Assembly (NCBI GenBank): GCA_031286755.1
Contig: JAITTX010000171.1
Span: forward strand, 1 to 34,401
Origin: Paraburkholderia sp.
GTDB taxonomy: Bacteria > Pseudomonadota > Gammaproteobacteria > Burkholderiales > Burkholderiaceae
Direction: 5' to 3'
DNA: 34,401 nucleotides
Shown one piece after another: positions 17,291-25,544 of this stretch. A program made the translations under genes and the position numbers. Position 1 is the stretch's first letter, and the number at the start of each line of letters is the position of its first letter. A model generated the notes under the pieces. The model saw only the letters and a program-made list of their open reading frames with translations. It did not search any database and had not been told where the DNA came from.

Positions 17291-18001
17291 TTGAGCATCA
17301 CCGATTCCAGACACCGCCCGCTCGTCGTCGGCATTGGCGGCACGACGCGCGAAGCGTCCTCGACCGAGCGCGCACTCGCCTTCGCGCTGCGCGGCGCGGA
17401 GCAGGCCGGCGCGCGCACGCGGTTGTTCGGCGGCAGCTTCCTGCACAGCCTGCCGCATTACGCCCCAGAAAACACCACGCTCACCGACGCCCAGCGCGAG
17501 TTGATCGAAGCCGTGCGCGCGGCGGACGCCGTCATCATCGCCACACCCGGCTATCACGGCGGCGTCTCGGGTCTCGTGAAAAACGCGCTCGACACGCTCG
17601 AGGAACTGCGCGCCGACGCGCGCCCGTATCTCGACGGCCGCGCCGTGGGCTGCATCGTGACCGCCTATGGCTGGCAAGCCGCTGGCTCGGTGCTCACCTC
17701 GCTACGCTCGATCGTGCACGCGCTGCGCGGTTGGCCAACCCCGTTCGGCGCCGGCATCAACACGCTGGAGACGCGCTTCGAAAGCGCGCATCAGTGCTCG
17801 GACGCGAAGGTCGTCGATCAACTCTGCACGGTCGGCCAGCAGGCCGCGCAGTTCGCGCTCGCGTTCGCGTCCGGGTCCGCGCCTGGGTCCGCGCCTGGGT
17901 CCGATACGCAGCGCGCGGCCTCGCAGGCCGGCACCGCGCGCGCGATCGCGGCGGGCGCCGGCGCGGCACGCAACGAGGACCGCCTGAGCGTCGCCGTTTA
18001 A
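17291..18001 (+). CDS. NAD(P)H-dependent FMN reductase family protein
   Basis: 236-residue flavodoxin-like protein of the NADPH-dependent FMN reductase family (SsuE/ArsH/ChrR-like). The Rossmann-like core shows RPLVVGIGGTTREASSTERA (flavin phosphate loop), DAVIIATPGYHGGVSGLVKNALDTLEEL (flavin-binding and dimer helix) and GCIVTAYGWQAAGSVLTSLR. The start is TTG at 17291, supported by GGAG eight to ten bases upstream and by family alignment. The C-terminal about 50 residues are an unusual Ala/Gly/Ser tail, including a GSAPGSAPGS repeat. It probably supplies reduced flavin or reduces quinones or metals; the partner is not evident. Confidence 0.88.
   Translation: MSITDSRHRPLVVGIGGTTREASSTERALAFALRGAEQAGARTRLFGGSFLHSLPHYAPENTTLTDAQRELIEAVRAADAVIIATPGYHGGVSGLVKNALDTLEELRADARPYLDGRAVGCIVTAYGWQAAGSVLTSLRSIVHALRGWPTPFGAGINTLETRFESAHQCSDAKVVDQLCTVGQQAAQFALAFASGSAPGSAPGSDTQRAASQAGTARAIAAGAGAARNEDRLSVAV
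17873..17902 (+). repeat. 12-bp tandem repeat in reductase C-terminal tail
   Basis: Two and a half copies of GGGTCCGCGCCT (17873-17884, 17885-17896, 17897-17902) encode GSAP-GSAP-GS. The unit keeps the reading frame and lies outside the catalytic domain, so it is a likely site of length variation. Confidence 0.75.
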
Positions 18002-18306
18002 GTCGTCACCGTCGATTCGTTACCGCTTGAAGCCTCTCCGGGGCGCCATTCGCGCGCCTCGAACCGCGCGCTCCCCGCGCGCTTTGCGCGCTGGCGCACA
18101 CAGGTACGCGCGTTGCGTCATCCAGCCCACAGACGCCCCTTGCCGCACGATCCACATTGAAGGCAAACCGTAATCTCGCCTCATCCGGATCATTCTGCTG
18201 ACCGTTCGCGGCCACCCGTGATTAGCTTGCGACGAATGATTGGTTCCCCGTGCGCGCGGCAGCTTTTACGCTTCACTCGTACCAGCACACGAGCAACGAG
18301 GCGCCC
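18002..18306. other. 305-base intergenic region, nothing recognised
   Basis: The region contains GC-rich dyads such as GCGCGCTTTGCGCGC near 18076-18090, but no clear terminator T-run, promoter pair or supported ORF. A GAGG site just before 18307 belongs to the next gene. Confidence 0.35.
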
Positions 18307-18669
18307 ATGCGCAATATGCACCAAGGCAGGACGCACCAGCAGGGTCCAGAAGCCATGAACGCACCTATTCGCTACAAAGGCTACGAAGTCGCGCCGAGCG
18401 CACAGCGGCTTCCCAACGGCCTGTACGCCGCCAATCTCACGATCGGCACGCTTGCGGCCAACCCGGCACCATCGCAGACAGCGACGGCATCCGGCACGCC
18501 ACCGGGCACATCGGATCCATCCAGCGCACCGGATCCGCAGCGCAGCGCCCCGCGCGGCGCGCTCGTTTCCTTCGATGCGCTCGACTACTTTTTCGACGAA
18601 CGCCACGCGCTCGCCTACGCATGCCGCTGGGCGCGCATGTGGATCGACGAGCAGCGCCGCTGCGCGTGA
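18307..18669 (+). CDS. hypothetical protein, Burkholderia-type small soluble protein
   Basis: 120-residue (from 18307) or 104-residue (from the ATG at 18355) protein. The N-terminal block MNAPIRYKGYEVAPSAQRLP, then GLYAANLTI, and the C-terminal block FDALDYFFDERHALAYACRWARMWIDE look conserved; the middle is a Pro/Ser/Ala-rich linker. There is no signal peptide or membrane helix. GAGG five bases before 18307 favours the longer form, while the natural domain start favours 18355. I recall similar small proteins in Burkholderia but no function is known. Confidence 0.7.
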   Translation: MRNMHQGRTHQQGPEAMNAPIRYKGYEVAPSAQRLPNGLYAANLTIGTLAANPAPSQTATASGTPPGTSDPSSAPDPQRSAPRGALVSFDALDYFFDERHALAYACRWARMWIDEQRRCA

Positions 18670-18733
18670 CGCCGCCCCTTCCCTTACAGTTATGACAGAA
18701 TAGGAGTCAAATCACCGTCATCCTTTACGCCCA

Positions 18734-19666
18734 ATGTCCGAAACCCTGACGCATTCAGCCGAAGGTGCAAGCGACGACGAAAGCGCCCTCGCCGACCAGG
18801 ATGCCGCGCTGCGGCACTGGGCCCACGACACGCCAGGGCCGATCAGGATTGGATCGCAAGAGCACCGGAAGATGTTCTGCCGGATGCTGCTGGACACCCA
18901 CGATCCCTACCGCCCCGCCGTGCTCGACTGGCCCAAGCTCGAGCCCGATGCGCTGCGGCGCCTGACTTCGCTGCCGATCTGGGACATCGCCGTGCAGACC
19001 GAAGGCCGCGCGTCGATCCGCGTGAAAACCTATGCCGCCACGCTGACCGATCCGCTCCTGCGCGCCGCCATCGAAATGGACGGCGACGAAGAAGCGCGCC
19101 ACAAGGTCGTGCTCTCGCATCTCGTCAGGGCCTACGGCATCGCGCTCGCGCCCGAACCCGACTATCCGCCGCCGAAAGACTCCGAATGGGCATGGATGTT
19201 CACGGGCTACAGCGAATGCATCGACAGTTTCTTCGCCTTCGGCCTGTTCCGTTCGGCGCAACGCTCGGGATTTTTCCCGCCTGAGCTCGTTGAAACCTTC
19301 GAGCCCGTGATCCAGGAAGAAGCGCGCCATATCCTGTTCTTCGTGAACTGGGTGGCGTGGTATCGCAAGAATCTGCCCTGGTGGCGCCGGCCGTGGCACT
19401 CGCTGCGGGTCGCGGCAATCTGGATCAAACTGGTGTGGGACCGCGTGGCGATCGCACGCGGCATCGACGCCGAGGGCGTTGCGCACGACTCGAATTTCCT
19501 GCCCGCCAATCGCGAAGTGCTGGGCGACTCGCTCAAGCCGCGCGACATGATCGAGCTGTGCCTTAGCGAAGACCAGCAGCGCATGAAAGGCTACGACTCG
19601 CGCCTCTTGCGCCCGACACTCGTTCCCGCGCTCGCGCGCCTCGCGCTGCGCTTCATGAAGAAGTAG
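18734..19666 (+). CDS. ferritin-like (diiron-type) protein of unknown function
   Basis: 310-residue helical protein with two EExxH motifs, DEEARH near residues 117-122 and QEEARH near 196-201, plus Glu in QTEGRAS (near 90) and an aspartate-containing helix CIDSFFAFGLFRSAQR. This is the ligand arrangement of a ferritin-like four-helix diiron site. A Trp-rich segment (NLPWWRRPWHSLRVAAIWIKLVWDR) may touch the membrane. No named family is recognised with certainty. No ribosome site precedes the ATG at 18734 (AGGAG lies about 30 bases upstream), so initiation may be weak or the transcript may start close by. An oxidase, oxygenase or aldehyde-type activity is possible but unproven. Confidence 0.75.
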   Translation: MSETLTHSAEGASDDESALADQDAALRHWAHDTPGPIRIGSQEHRKMFCRMLLDTHDPYRPAVLDWPKLEPDALRRLTSLPIWDIAVQTEGRASIRVKTYAATLTDPLLRAAIEMDGDEEARHKVVLSHLVRAYGIALAPEPDYPPPKDSEWAWMFTGYSECIDSFFAFGLFRSAQRSGFFPPELVETFEPVIQEEARHILFFVNWVAWYRKNLPWWRRPWHSLRVAAIWIKLVWDRVAIARGIDAEGVAHDSNFLPANREVLGDSLKPRDMIELCLSEDQQRMKGYDSRLLRPTLVPALARLALRFMKK

Positions 19667-19686
19667 CGCGCGCGGGTGCCGCCCCG

Positions 19687-19696
19687 CCCCCCCCCC
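19687..19696. repeat. C10 homopolymer upstream of amidase gene
   Basis: A run of ten C (19687-19696) lies 26 bases before the amidase ATG and 16 bases before its TAAGGAG site. Long homopolymers slip easily; a change here would alter spacing upstream of the ribosome site, not the reading frame. Confidence 0.7.
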
Positions 19697-19722
19697 ACAC
19701 GGCCGCACGATAAGGAGACCGC

Positions 19723-21189
19723 ATGACCTGGACTGTCGACCAGCAACTGGAACTGAGCGCGACGCAAGCCGTCGCGGCCATCGGCGCGGGCCAGCTCAAA
19801 GCCGCGGATTACGTCGCCACCCTGCTCGCGCGCGCGCAGGCGCTGGAGAACCTCAACGCGCTCACCACGCTCGACGTGGAAGGCGCGCTCGCCGCCGCGC
19901 AGCGCATCGACGCGCTCGGCGCGAACGAGCGCGCGCACCTGCCGCTCGCGGGGCTGCCCGTGGTCGTGAAAGACAACATCAACACGCGCGGCCTGCAAAC
20001 CTCGGCGGGCACGCCCGCGCTCGAAGGCTTCGTCCCCGCGCGCCACGCGCCCTCGGTGCAGCGGCTCGTGGACGCGGGCGCGATCGTGCTCGGCAAGGCC
20101 AACATGCACGAGCTCGCGTTCGGCATCACGAGCACGAATCTCGCGCCGCACGCGGGCCCCGTGCGCAATCCCCGGGATCCCGAACGAATTCCCGGAGGCT
20201 CGTCGGGCGGCACGGCCGCCGCCATCGCGGCGCGCATCGTCCCCGCGGGGCTCGGCACCGACACCGGCGGCTCCACGCGCATTCCCGCCGCGCTGTGCGG
20301 CATTGTGGGCTTGCGCCCGAGCGTGGGCGACGGCGGCACGCAGCGCCGCTACCACGACCCGCACGCCGTCGTGCCGATCAGCCACACGCGCGACACGGTC
20401 GGACCAATGGCGCGCACCGTCGCCGACGTAGCGCTCATCGACGGCGTGATCACCGGGCACGGCCCGCTCGCCCAGGCCGCCGTGAGGAACCTGCGCGTGG
20501 GCCTGCCCGCGCCGTTCTGGGCGGGCCTGGAAGCCGCCACCGAGCGCGTGGCCCGCGCGGCGCTCGCGAAACTCGAAGCAGCCGGCGTGACGCTCGTGCC
20601 CGTGGAGATGAGCGAGATCTTCGCCCTCAATGACCGCGTAAGCATGGCCATCGCGCTGCACGAGCCGATCGAGGACCTGCAGGCGTGGCTCGACGCGAAC
20701 CACCCGGGCGCGCGGACCGTGGCGGACGTGGCGGCGCGTATCGCGAGCCCGGACGTGCGCGCGGCCTACGACGCCGTCCTCGCCGATGCGCGCGGCGGCG
20801 ACTACCACGCGGCGATGACGGTCTGGCGTCCGCGGCTGCAGCAGCTCTACGCGCAAACCTTCGCCGCCAGCGGCCTCGATGCGCTGCTCTTTCCCACGAC
20901 GCGCCTCGCGGCGGCGCGCATCGACGAGGTGAACGGATCGTCGAGCGTGTCGATCGATGGCGGCGCGCCGGTGAACGAAATGGAGGCCTATCTGCGCAAC
21001 ACCGATCCCGCGAGCAACGCGGGCATTCCGGGCCTCGCGCTGCCGGCCGGGCTGACCGATGGACTAACCGATGGGAAACTGCCGGTCGGCCTGGAGCTCG
21101 ACGGGCCCACCGGCAGCGACCGCCGTCTGCTCGCGATCGGGCTCGCCTTTGAAGAGATTTTGGGAACCTTGCCGGCGCCGGAAATTTGA
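19723..21189 (+). CDS. amidase signature family hydrolase
   Basis: 488-residue amidase signature enzyme hydrolysing a carboxamide to acid and ammonia. The Ser-cisSer-Lys triad is visible: Lys in VVVKDNINTRG (about residue 84), the Gly/Ser-rich PGGSSGGTAAAIAARIVPAGLGTDTGGSTRIPAALCGIVGLRP with the bridging Ser in GGSSGG and the nucleophile in TGGSTR. It resembles indoleacetamide or mandelamide hydrolases as well as GatA-like enzymes; no GatB/GatC lie nearby, so it is metabolic rather than tRNA-linked. TAAGGAG precedes the ATG. The binding-protein gene begins 63 bases downstream, which suggests linked uptake and hydrolysis of an amide (inference). Confidence 0.93.
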   Translation: MTWTVDQQLELSATQAVAAIGAGQLKAADYVATLLARAQALENLNALTTLDVEGALAAAQRIDALGANERAHLPLAGLPVVVKDNINTRGLQTSAGTPALEGFVPARHAPSVQRLVDAGAIVLGKANMHELAFGITSTNLAPHAGPVRNPRDPERIPGGSSGGTAAAIAARIVPAGLGTDTGGSTRIPAALCGIVGLRPSVGDGGTQRRYHDPHAVVPISHTRDTVGPMARTVADVALIDGVITGHGPLAQAAVRNLRVGLPAPFWAGLEAATERVARAALAKLEAAGVTLVPVEMSEIFALNDRVSMAIALHEPIEDLQAWLDANHPGARTVADVAARIASPDVRAAYDAVLADARGGDYHAAMTVWRPRLQQLYAQTFAASGLDALLFPTTRLAAARIDEVNGSSSVSIDGGAPVNEMEAYLRNTDPASNAGIPGLALPAGLTDGLTDGKLPVGLELDGPTGSDRRLLAIGLAFEEILGTLPAPEI

Positions 21190-21252
21190 CGGGGTAAGAT
21201 GCTTTCGCGCGGCATCGCGCAGTCCACTATTCGAAGAATCAGGAGACGAGTG

Positions 21253-22056
21253 ATGAAGCTTTCGAAGCTCTTCCTTACCAGCGTACTGGCCGTATCGGCT
21301 TTCGGCCTCACCGCCGTTGCCGCCCATGCGGAAGACCTGCTGGACAGCGTGAAACAGGCCGGGGTGCTCAAGATCGGCCTGGAAGGCACGTATCCGCCCT
21401 TCGACTCCCGGGACACCAAGGGTGAGCTCGTGGGCTTCGACGTCGACGTCGCGAAAGCCGTCGCGGCCAAGCTGGGCGTCAAGCCGGAGTTCATTCCCAC
21501 CGAGTGGAGCGGCATCATCGCGGCGCTGCAGGCCGGGAAATTCGACGTGATCGTCAATCAGGTGACCATCACGCCGCAGCGCCAGCAGGCGCTCGACTTC
21601 AGCCAGCCCTATACCTACTCCGCTGCGCAGCTGATCCAGCGCGCCGACGACACGCGCGAGTTCAAGTCGCTCGACGAGTTCAAGGGCGACAAGAAGCTCG
21701 GCGTCACGCTCGGGACCAACTACGACCAGATGGCGCGCGCCGTGCCGGGCATCAACGTGATGACCTACCCGGGGGCACCGGAAAAGCTGCGCGACCTGGC
21801 GGCCAAACGCATCGACGCCACGATCGACGACCGCCTGATGCTGCCGTACATCATCAAGACATCACAACTGCCGCTGCGCCCCGGCGCCGTGCTCAAGGGC
21901 GCCAATCAGGACATGGGCATTCCGTTCCGCAAGGGCAATCCCAAGTTCGAGAAGGCGCTCAACGACGCGCTCACTTCGCTGAAGCAGGATGGGACGCTCA
22001 AGAAGATCTCCGAGCACTGGTTCGGCACCGCCGTGACGGTGCCGATCGCGCAGTGA
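21253..22056 (+). CDS. amino-acid-type ABC transporter substrate-binding protein
   Basis: 267-residue periplasmic solute-binding protein of family 3. Signal peptide MKLSKLFLTSVLAVSAFGLTAVAAHA is cut before EDLLD. The mature protein shows GVLKIGLEGTYPPFDSRD, the family signature GFDVDVAKAVAAKLG, and DFSQPYTYSAAQLIQR, typical of cystine or polar amino acid binders. AGGAG precedes the ATG at 21253. No permease or ATPase gene follows (a Nudix gene on the other strand comes next), so it is an orphan receptor or uses a transporter encoded elsewhere. It may form a unit with the upstream amidase. Confidence 0.93.
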   Translation: MKLSKLFLTSVLAVSAFGLTAVAAHAEDLLDSVKQAGVLKIGLEGTYPPFDSRDTKGELVGFDVDVAKAVAAKLGVKPEFIPTEWSGIIAALQAGKFDVIVNQVTITPQRQQALDFSQPYTYSAAQLIQRADDTREFKSLDEFKGDKKLGVTLGTNYDQMARAVPGINVMTYPGAPEKLRDLAAKRIDATIDDRLMLPYIIKTSQLPLRPGAVLKGANQDMGIPFRKGNPKFEKALNDALTSLKQDGTLKKISEHWFGTAVTVPIAQ

Positions 22057-22108
22057 TGGCGCAGCGGTGATAACGGCGGCAATCAACTGCAGTGATCAAC
22101 GGCGGTAA

Positions 22109-22597
22109 TCAAAAGCGGCAATCGCCGCGGAGATACGCCGCAACCGCCGCTGTCACCGCGATGCCGCCCAACGCCTCCGGCGCGGCCAGATGCGCGGCGA
22201 CGATCTCGCGGTTATCGAGCCGCAAATCGGGCATGGCATCGAGGCGCAGCTCGAAGAAATGCACCTGATCGCGACGCCCGTCCCAGTCGCCGCGCGCACT
22301 GCCCACGGAAACCAGCGGATACGGCGGGAGACCGATCTCTTCCGCCATTTCGCGTTGCGCCGCTGCTTCGGGCGTCTCACCGGCGTGGATGCTGCCACCG
22401 GGGAAATTCCACTCGGCCCGGTACGAGGACTTCACGAGCAACAGCGCCTGCCCGACGTAGATCGCGACTAGCGCGCCCTCATGGCGCGGCCGTCGCAGGT
22501 GCCACCAGGCGCGAGCGAGCGGAAATGCGGCGCGCAGCGCCATGCGCCAGACGGCATCGATAAACCGGGCCGGTCGCGCGCGTTCAAGGCTCGGCAC
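22109..22597 (-). CDS. Nudix hydrolase
   Basis: 162-residue pyrophosphohydrolase with a complete Nudix box GGSIHAGETPEAAAQREMAEEIGL (Gx5Ex7REUxEExGU satisfied) preceded by LLLVKSSYRAEWNFP. An N-terminal basic, hydrophobic extension of about 40 residues precedes the fold. The start is GTG at 22597, with AAGGAGAG about eight bases upstream. It cleaves a nucleoside diphosphate linked to another moiety; the substrate is unknown. It is convergent with the binding-protein gene. Confidence 0.9.
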   Translation of the reverse strand: MPSLERARPARFIDAVWRMALRAAFPLARAWWHLRRPRHEGALVAIYVGQALLLVKSSYRAEWNFPGGSIHAGETPEAAAQREMAEEIGLPPYPLVSVGSARGDWDGRRDQVHFFELRLDAMPDLRLDNREIVAAHLAAPEALGGIAVTAAVAAYLRGDCRF

Positions 22598-22643
22598 GAA
22601 GTCTCTCCTTTCCTTTCATGACTCAAACGAAGGCAGCCAGCCC

Positions 22644-23156
22644 CTATCGGTAAAAAACGTAATCGGCAAGATAAGGCGAACTGCCGGCCTGGTGCTCCGT
22701 CGCGCATGGCGCGGCAGGCATCAACCCGCCAACCGTGTGCACGCGCTGCACGTACCGGATAGCCGACAGCGTACCGGCGCCGCCCGCGCCATGCGTTTGA
22801 AGCAACAACTGCGGAATGCTCGCCGGCGTTTCACTGGGCCGTTGCGCAATCACGCGCCCCACGATGCGGCTGCCGTCCTCCGCCTCCCATGCCGGCCCCG
22901 CGCCATGCCGGAGCGCCGCGTGACCGCTTGCATCGTACAGCGTCGCCTGCGGGCTCTTGAATACCCACGCGAGACGATGCTGCGCGTCGTATTCACACGA
23001 ATAATTCTGCACGCCCGACGCCTTCAACGTCATCACGCGCTCGGCCTGGGGCGGGTCGATGGAGGCGCCGGCCGGCCCCGCGGATGGCACCGCACACGCC
23101 CCCAACATCGATACCGCCACCGCGGTCAGGCCTGATTGCCGAACATTTCCGAGCAT
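22644..23156 (-). CDS. DUF3455 domain-containing lipoprotein
   Basis: 170-residue exported protein: signal peptide ending in SMLGAC (lipobox, Cys21), then a DUF3455 domain with MTLKASGVQNYSCEYD, LAWVFKSPQATLYDASGH, GPAWEAEDGSRIVGRV, IPQLLLQTH, GTLSAIRYVQRVHTVGG and a C-terminal APCATEHQ. DUF3455 proteins are found in bacteria and fungi with no defined role. The ATG at 23156 follows AAGGCGAGAACC. It lies just upstream of the Nudix gene on the same strand (46-base gap) and could be co-transcribed with it. Confidence 0.88.
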   Translation of the reverse strand: MLGNVRQSGLTAVAVSMLGACAVPSAGPAGASIDPPQAERVMTLKASGVQNYSCEYDAQHRLAWVFKSPQATLYDASGHAALRHGAGPAWEAEDGSRIVGRVIAQRPSETPASIPQLLLQTHGAGGAGTLSAIRYVQRVHTVGGLMPAAPCATEHQAGSSPYLADYVFYR

Positions 23157-23403
23157 GGTTCTCGCCTTGAAGAGATAAAGCACCGACCGATCCGTTCACC
23201 GGGCCATCGCGTCCGCCAGCCGCGCCAGTACGCGCGCATCCACGCGCCTGACTGAGTGCGCGAAGCCGCTCGCTCGCTTGCGGCAATTGCGCACACCCTA
23301 ACCTACCCGATCCCCCGCGCCGGCGCCCGCTGCCCGCCCTGCGCCCCCGCCGCATCGCGTTTTCGCTGCGCGACTCGCGCCCAAACCCTGCCACCGCCGT
23401 TAC

Positions 23404-23422
23404 AATGAGAACCGTTCTCATT
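23404..23422. promoter_or_regulatory. Fur box upstream of feoA
   Basis: AATGAGAACCGTTCTCATT is a perfect 19-bp palindrome with 9-bp arms around a central C, matching Fur-box form and length. TACAAT (23401-23406) overlaps its left edge as a possible -10, so Fur-Fe would block the promoter when iron is sufficient. It ends 20 bases before the feoA ATG. Confidence 0.85.
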
Positions 23423-23442
23423 TCAAGACGACAGAATTTCCC

Positions 23443-23700
23443 ATGCGGTTGACCGACCTGCCCAAGAACGCCACTGCCTGCGTCGAGCGCGTCGAGGACG
23501 CCTCGGCCCGCGACCCCATCGCCCAGCGCCTGCGCGACCTCGGCTTCGTCCCCGGCGAGCCCGTGCGCGTCGTGGCGCGCGCGCCGTGGGGCGCCGACCC
23601 GCTGCTCGTGCAGATCGGCTCGACGCGCTTCGCGCTGCGCCGCGCGGAGGCGCAGCGCGTGAGCGTGAGCCTGCACGCCGGCACGGGAGCCCACGCATGA
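23443..23700 (+). CDS. feoA: ferrous iron transport protein FeoA
   Basis: 85-residue cytoplasmic SH3-like protein that assists FeoB. Typical features: RLTDLPKNATACVERV, IAQRLRDLGFVPGEPVRVVARAPWG and PLLVQIGSTRFALRRAEAQRVSV. It starts with ATG at 23443 just downstream of the Fur box and overlaps feoB by 4 bases (ATGA). Expected to be induced under iron limitation. Confidence 0.95.
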   Translation: MRLTDLPKNATACVERVEDASARDPIAQRLRDLGFVPGEPVRVVARAPWGADPLLVQIGSTRFALRRAEAQRVSVSLHAGTGAHA

Positions 23701-25544
23701 GCCAGGCATCGCTGCGCATCGCCCTCGTCGGCAATCCCAATTGCGGCAAGACCGCGCTCTTCAATCTGCTCACCGGCGCGCGCCAGAAAGTGGCGAACTA
23801 CGCGGGCGTGACCGTCGAGCGCAAGGAAGGCCGCTTCGCCACGCCGGGCGGCCGGCATATCCAGGTGCTCGATCTGCCCGGCGCCTACAGCTTCGATTCG
23901 ACCAGTCCCGACGAGCGCGTCACCCACGACGTGCTGCTCGGCCGCTATCCGGGCGAGGCGGCGCCCGACCTGATCGTCTGCGTGGCCGACGCCACCAACC
24001 TGCGCTTGCATCTGCGCTTCGTGCTCGAAGTCAAGCGCATGGGCCGCCCGGTCGTGCTGGCGCTCAACATGATGGATGCCGCGAAGCGCCGCGGCGTGCA
24101 GGTGAATGTCGCCACGCTCTCGCGCGAGCTCGGCATGCCGGTGGTCGAGACCGTGGCCGTGCGGCGCGGCGGCGCCCAGACGCTCATCGACCTGATCGAC
24201 CGCGTGGGCACCGATGCGGTGCCCACCTCGCACGAAGGCAACCCGCAACAGGACGACGACCTGCATGCCACGGTGCGGCGCATTCTCGCCGGCGCCGTGA
24301 CGATGCCGCGCGCCACCGATGCGCGCGACGACGCCATCGACCGCTTCACCCTGCACCCGGTGCTGGGCCCGCTGATTCTCGCGGTGGTGATGTTCCTCGT
24401 GTTCCAGGCGGTCTATTCGCTGGGCAAGCCGCTCACCGACGCCATCGGCGACGGCTTCGGCTGGCTTGGCGGTGTGGCGGGCGCGGCGCTGCCCGACGGC
24501 CCGCTGCGCAGCCTCGTCACCGACGCCCTGTTCGGCGGCGTGGGCACTGTGCTCGGCTTTCTGCCCGAAATTCTCGTACTGTTCTTCTTCATTCTCGTGC
24601 TGGAGGAGTCGGGCTACCTGCCGCGCGCGGCCTTCCTGCTCGACCGCATGATGGTCTCGGTGGGCTTGACGGGCCGCTCGTTCATTCCGCTGCTCTCGAG
24701 CTTCGCGTGCGCGATTCCCGGCGTGATGGGCACGCGCAGCATCTCCGACCCGCGCGACCGGCTCGCCACGATCCTCGTCGCGCCGCTCATGACGTGCTCG
24801 GCGCGCCTGCCCGTGTACGCGCTGCTGATAGGCGCATTCATTCCGCACCGGCTGATCTTCGGCGTGTTCAATCTGCAAGGGCTCGTCTTGTTCGCGCTCT
24901 ACGCGGCCGGCATCGTGGGCGCGATGGCGGTGGGCTGGGTGATGAAAAAACTGCGCCGCGACACGGGCGAGCACGCGCTGCTGATGGAGCTGCCCTCGTA
25001 CCGTCTGCCGCGCGCGCGCGATATCGCGATTGGCTTGTGGGAGCGCGGCTCGATCTTCCTGAAGCGCCTCACCGGCATCATCCTCGCGCTGACCGTGCTG
25101 ATGTGGTTCATCTCCACCTTCCCCTCGCCGCCCGATGGCGCGACGCAGCCCGCCATCGACTACACGATCGCGGGCTACCTCGGCCGCGCGCTGCAATGGC
25201 CGTTCGCGCCGCTCGGCTTCAACTGGCAGATGAGCCTCGCGCTCATTCCCGCGTTCGCCGCGCGCGAGACGGCCGTGGCCGCGCTCGCGACGGTCTATTC
25301 GGTGGCGAGCGGGGATGGCGACATTGCCGCGCTCGGCCACACGCTCGCGCAAAACTTCTCGGTGGCCAGCGCGCTTTCGCTGATGGTGTGGTTCGCGTTC
25401 GCGCCGCAATGCATGTCGACGCTCGCCGTGATCCGCCGCGAAACGCGCTCGTGGCGCGCCGTGGTGATTTCGTTCAGCTACATGTTCGTGGTGGCCTACG
25501 CGGCCTCGTTCATCACCTACCAGATCGCGAGCCGCTTCCTATGA
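23697..25544 (+). CDS. feoB: ferrous iron transporter FeoB
   Basis: 615-residue inner-membrane Fe(II) transporter. The N-terminal G domain shows G1 GNPNCGKT (12-19), G3 DLPG (59-62) and G4 NMMD (124-127). The membrane part holds the two Gate-type repeats, including LEESGYLPRAAFLLDRMM and FIPLLSSFACAIPGVMGTRS, with the conserved Cys in SSFACAIPG, and later AFAARETAVAALATVYSV. It is shorter than the about 770-residue E. coli form, lacking part of the spacer and C-terminal region, as in many beta-proteobacteria. The ATG overlaps the feoA stop, and the end overlaps the next gene; all three are translationally coupled. Confidence 0.96.
   Translation: MSQASLRIALVGNPNCGKTALFNLLTGARQKVANYAGVTVERKEGRFATPGGRHIQVLDLPGAYSFDSTSPDERVTHDVLLGRYPGEAAPDLIVCVADATNLRLHLRFVLEVKRMGRPVVLALNMMDAAKRRGVQVNVATLSRELGMPVVETVAVRRGGAQTLIDLIDRVGTDAVPTSHEGNPQQDDDLHATVRRILAGAVTMPRATDARDDAIDRFTLHPVLGPLILAVVMFLVFQAVYSLGKPLTDAIGDGFGWLGGVAGAALPDGPLRSLVTDALFGGVGTVLGFLPEILVLFFFILVLEESGYLPRAAFLLDRMMVSVGLTGRSFIPLLSSFACAIPGVMGTRSISDPRDRLATILVAPLMTCSARLPVYALLIGAFIPHRLIFGVFNLQGLVLFALYAAGIVGAMAVGWVMKKLRRDTGEHALLMELPSYRLPRARDIAIGLWERGSIFLKRLTGIILALTVLMWFISTFPSPPDGATQPAIDYTIAGYLGRALQWPFAPLGFNWQMSLALIPAFAARETAVAALATVYSVASGDGDIAALGHTLAQNFSVASALSLMVWFAFAPQCMSTLAVIRRETRSWRAVVISFSYMFVVAYAASFITYQIASRFL

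Noticed and set aside
19723..21189. GatA (glutamyl-tRNA amidotransferase subunit)
   Set aside because: The amidase signature matches, but there is no gatB or gatC beside it and the surrounding sequence fits general amidases better.
23418..25409. 663-codon minus-strand open frame opposite feoA/feoB
   Set aside because: Antisense artefact of strong third-position GC bias; the FeoAB motifs are on the plus strand.
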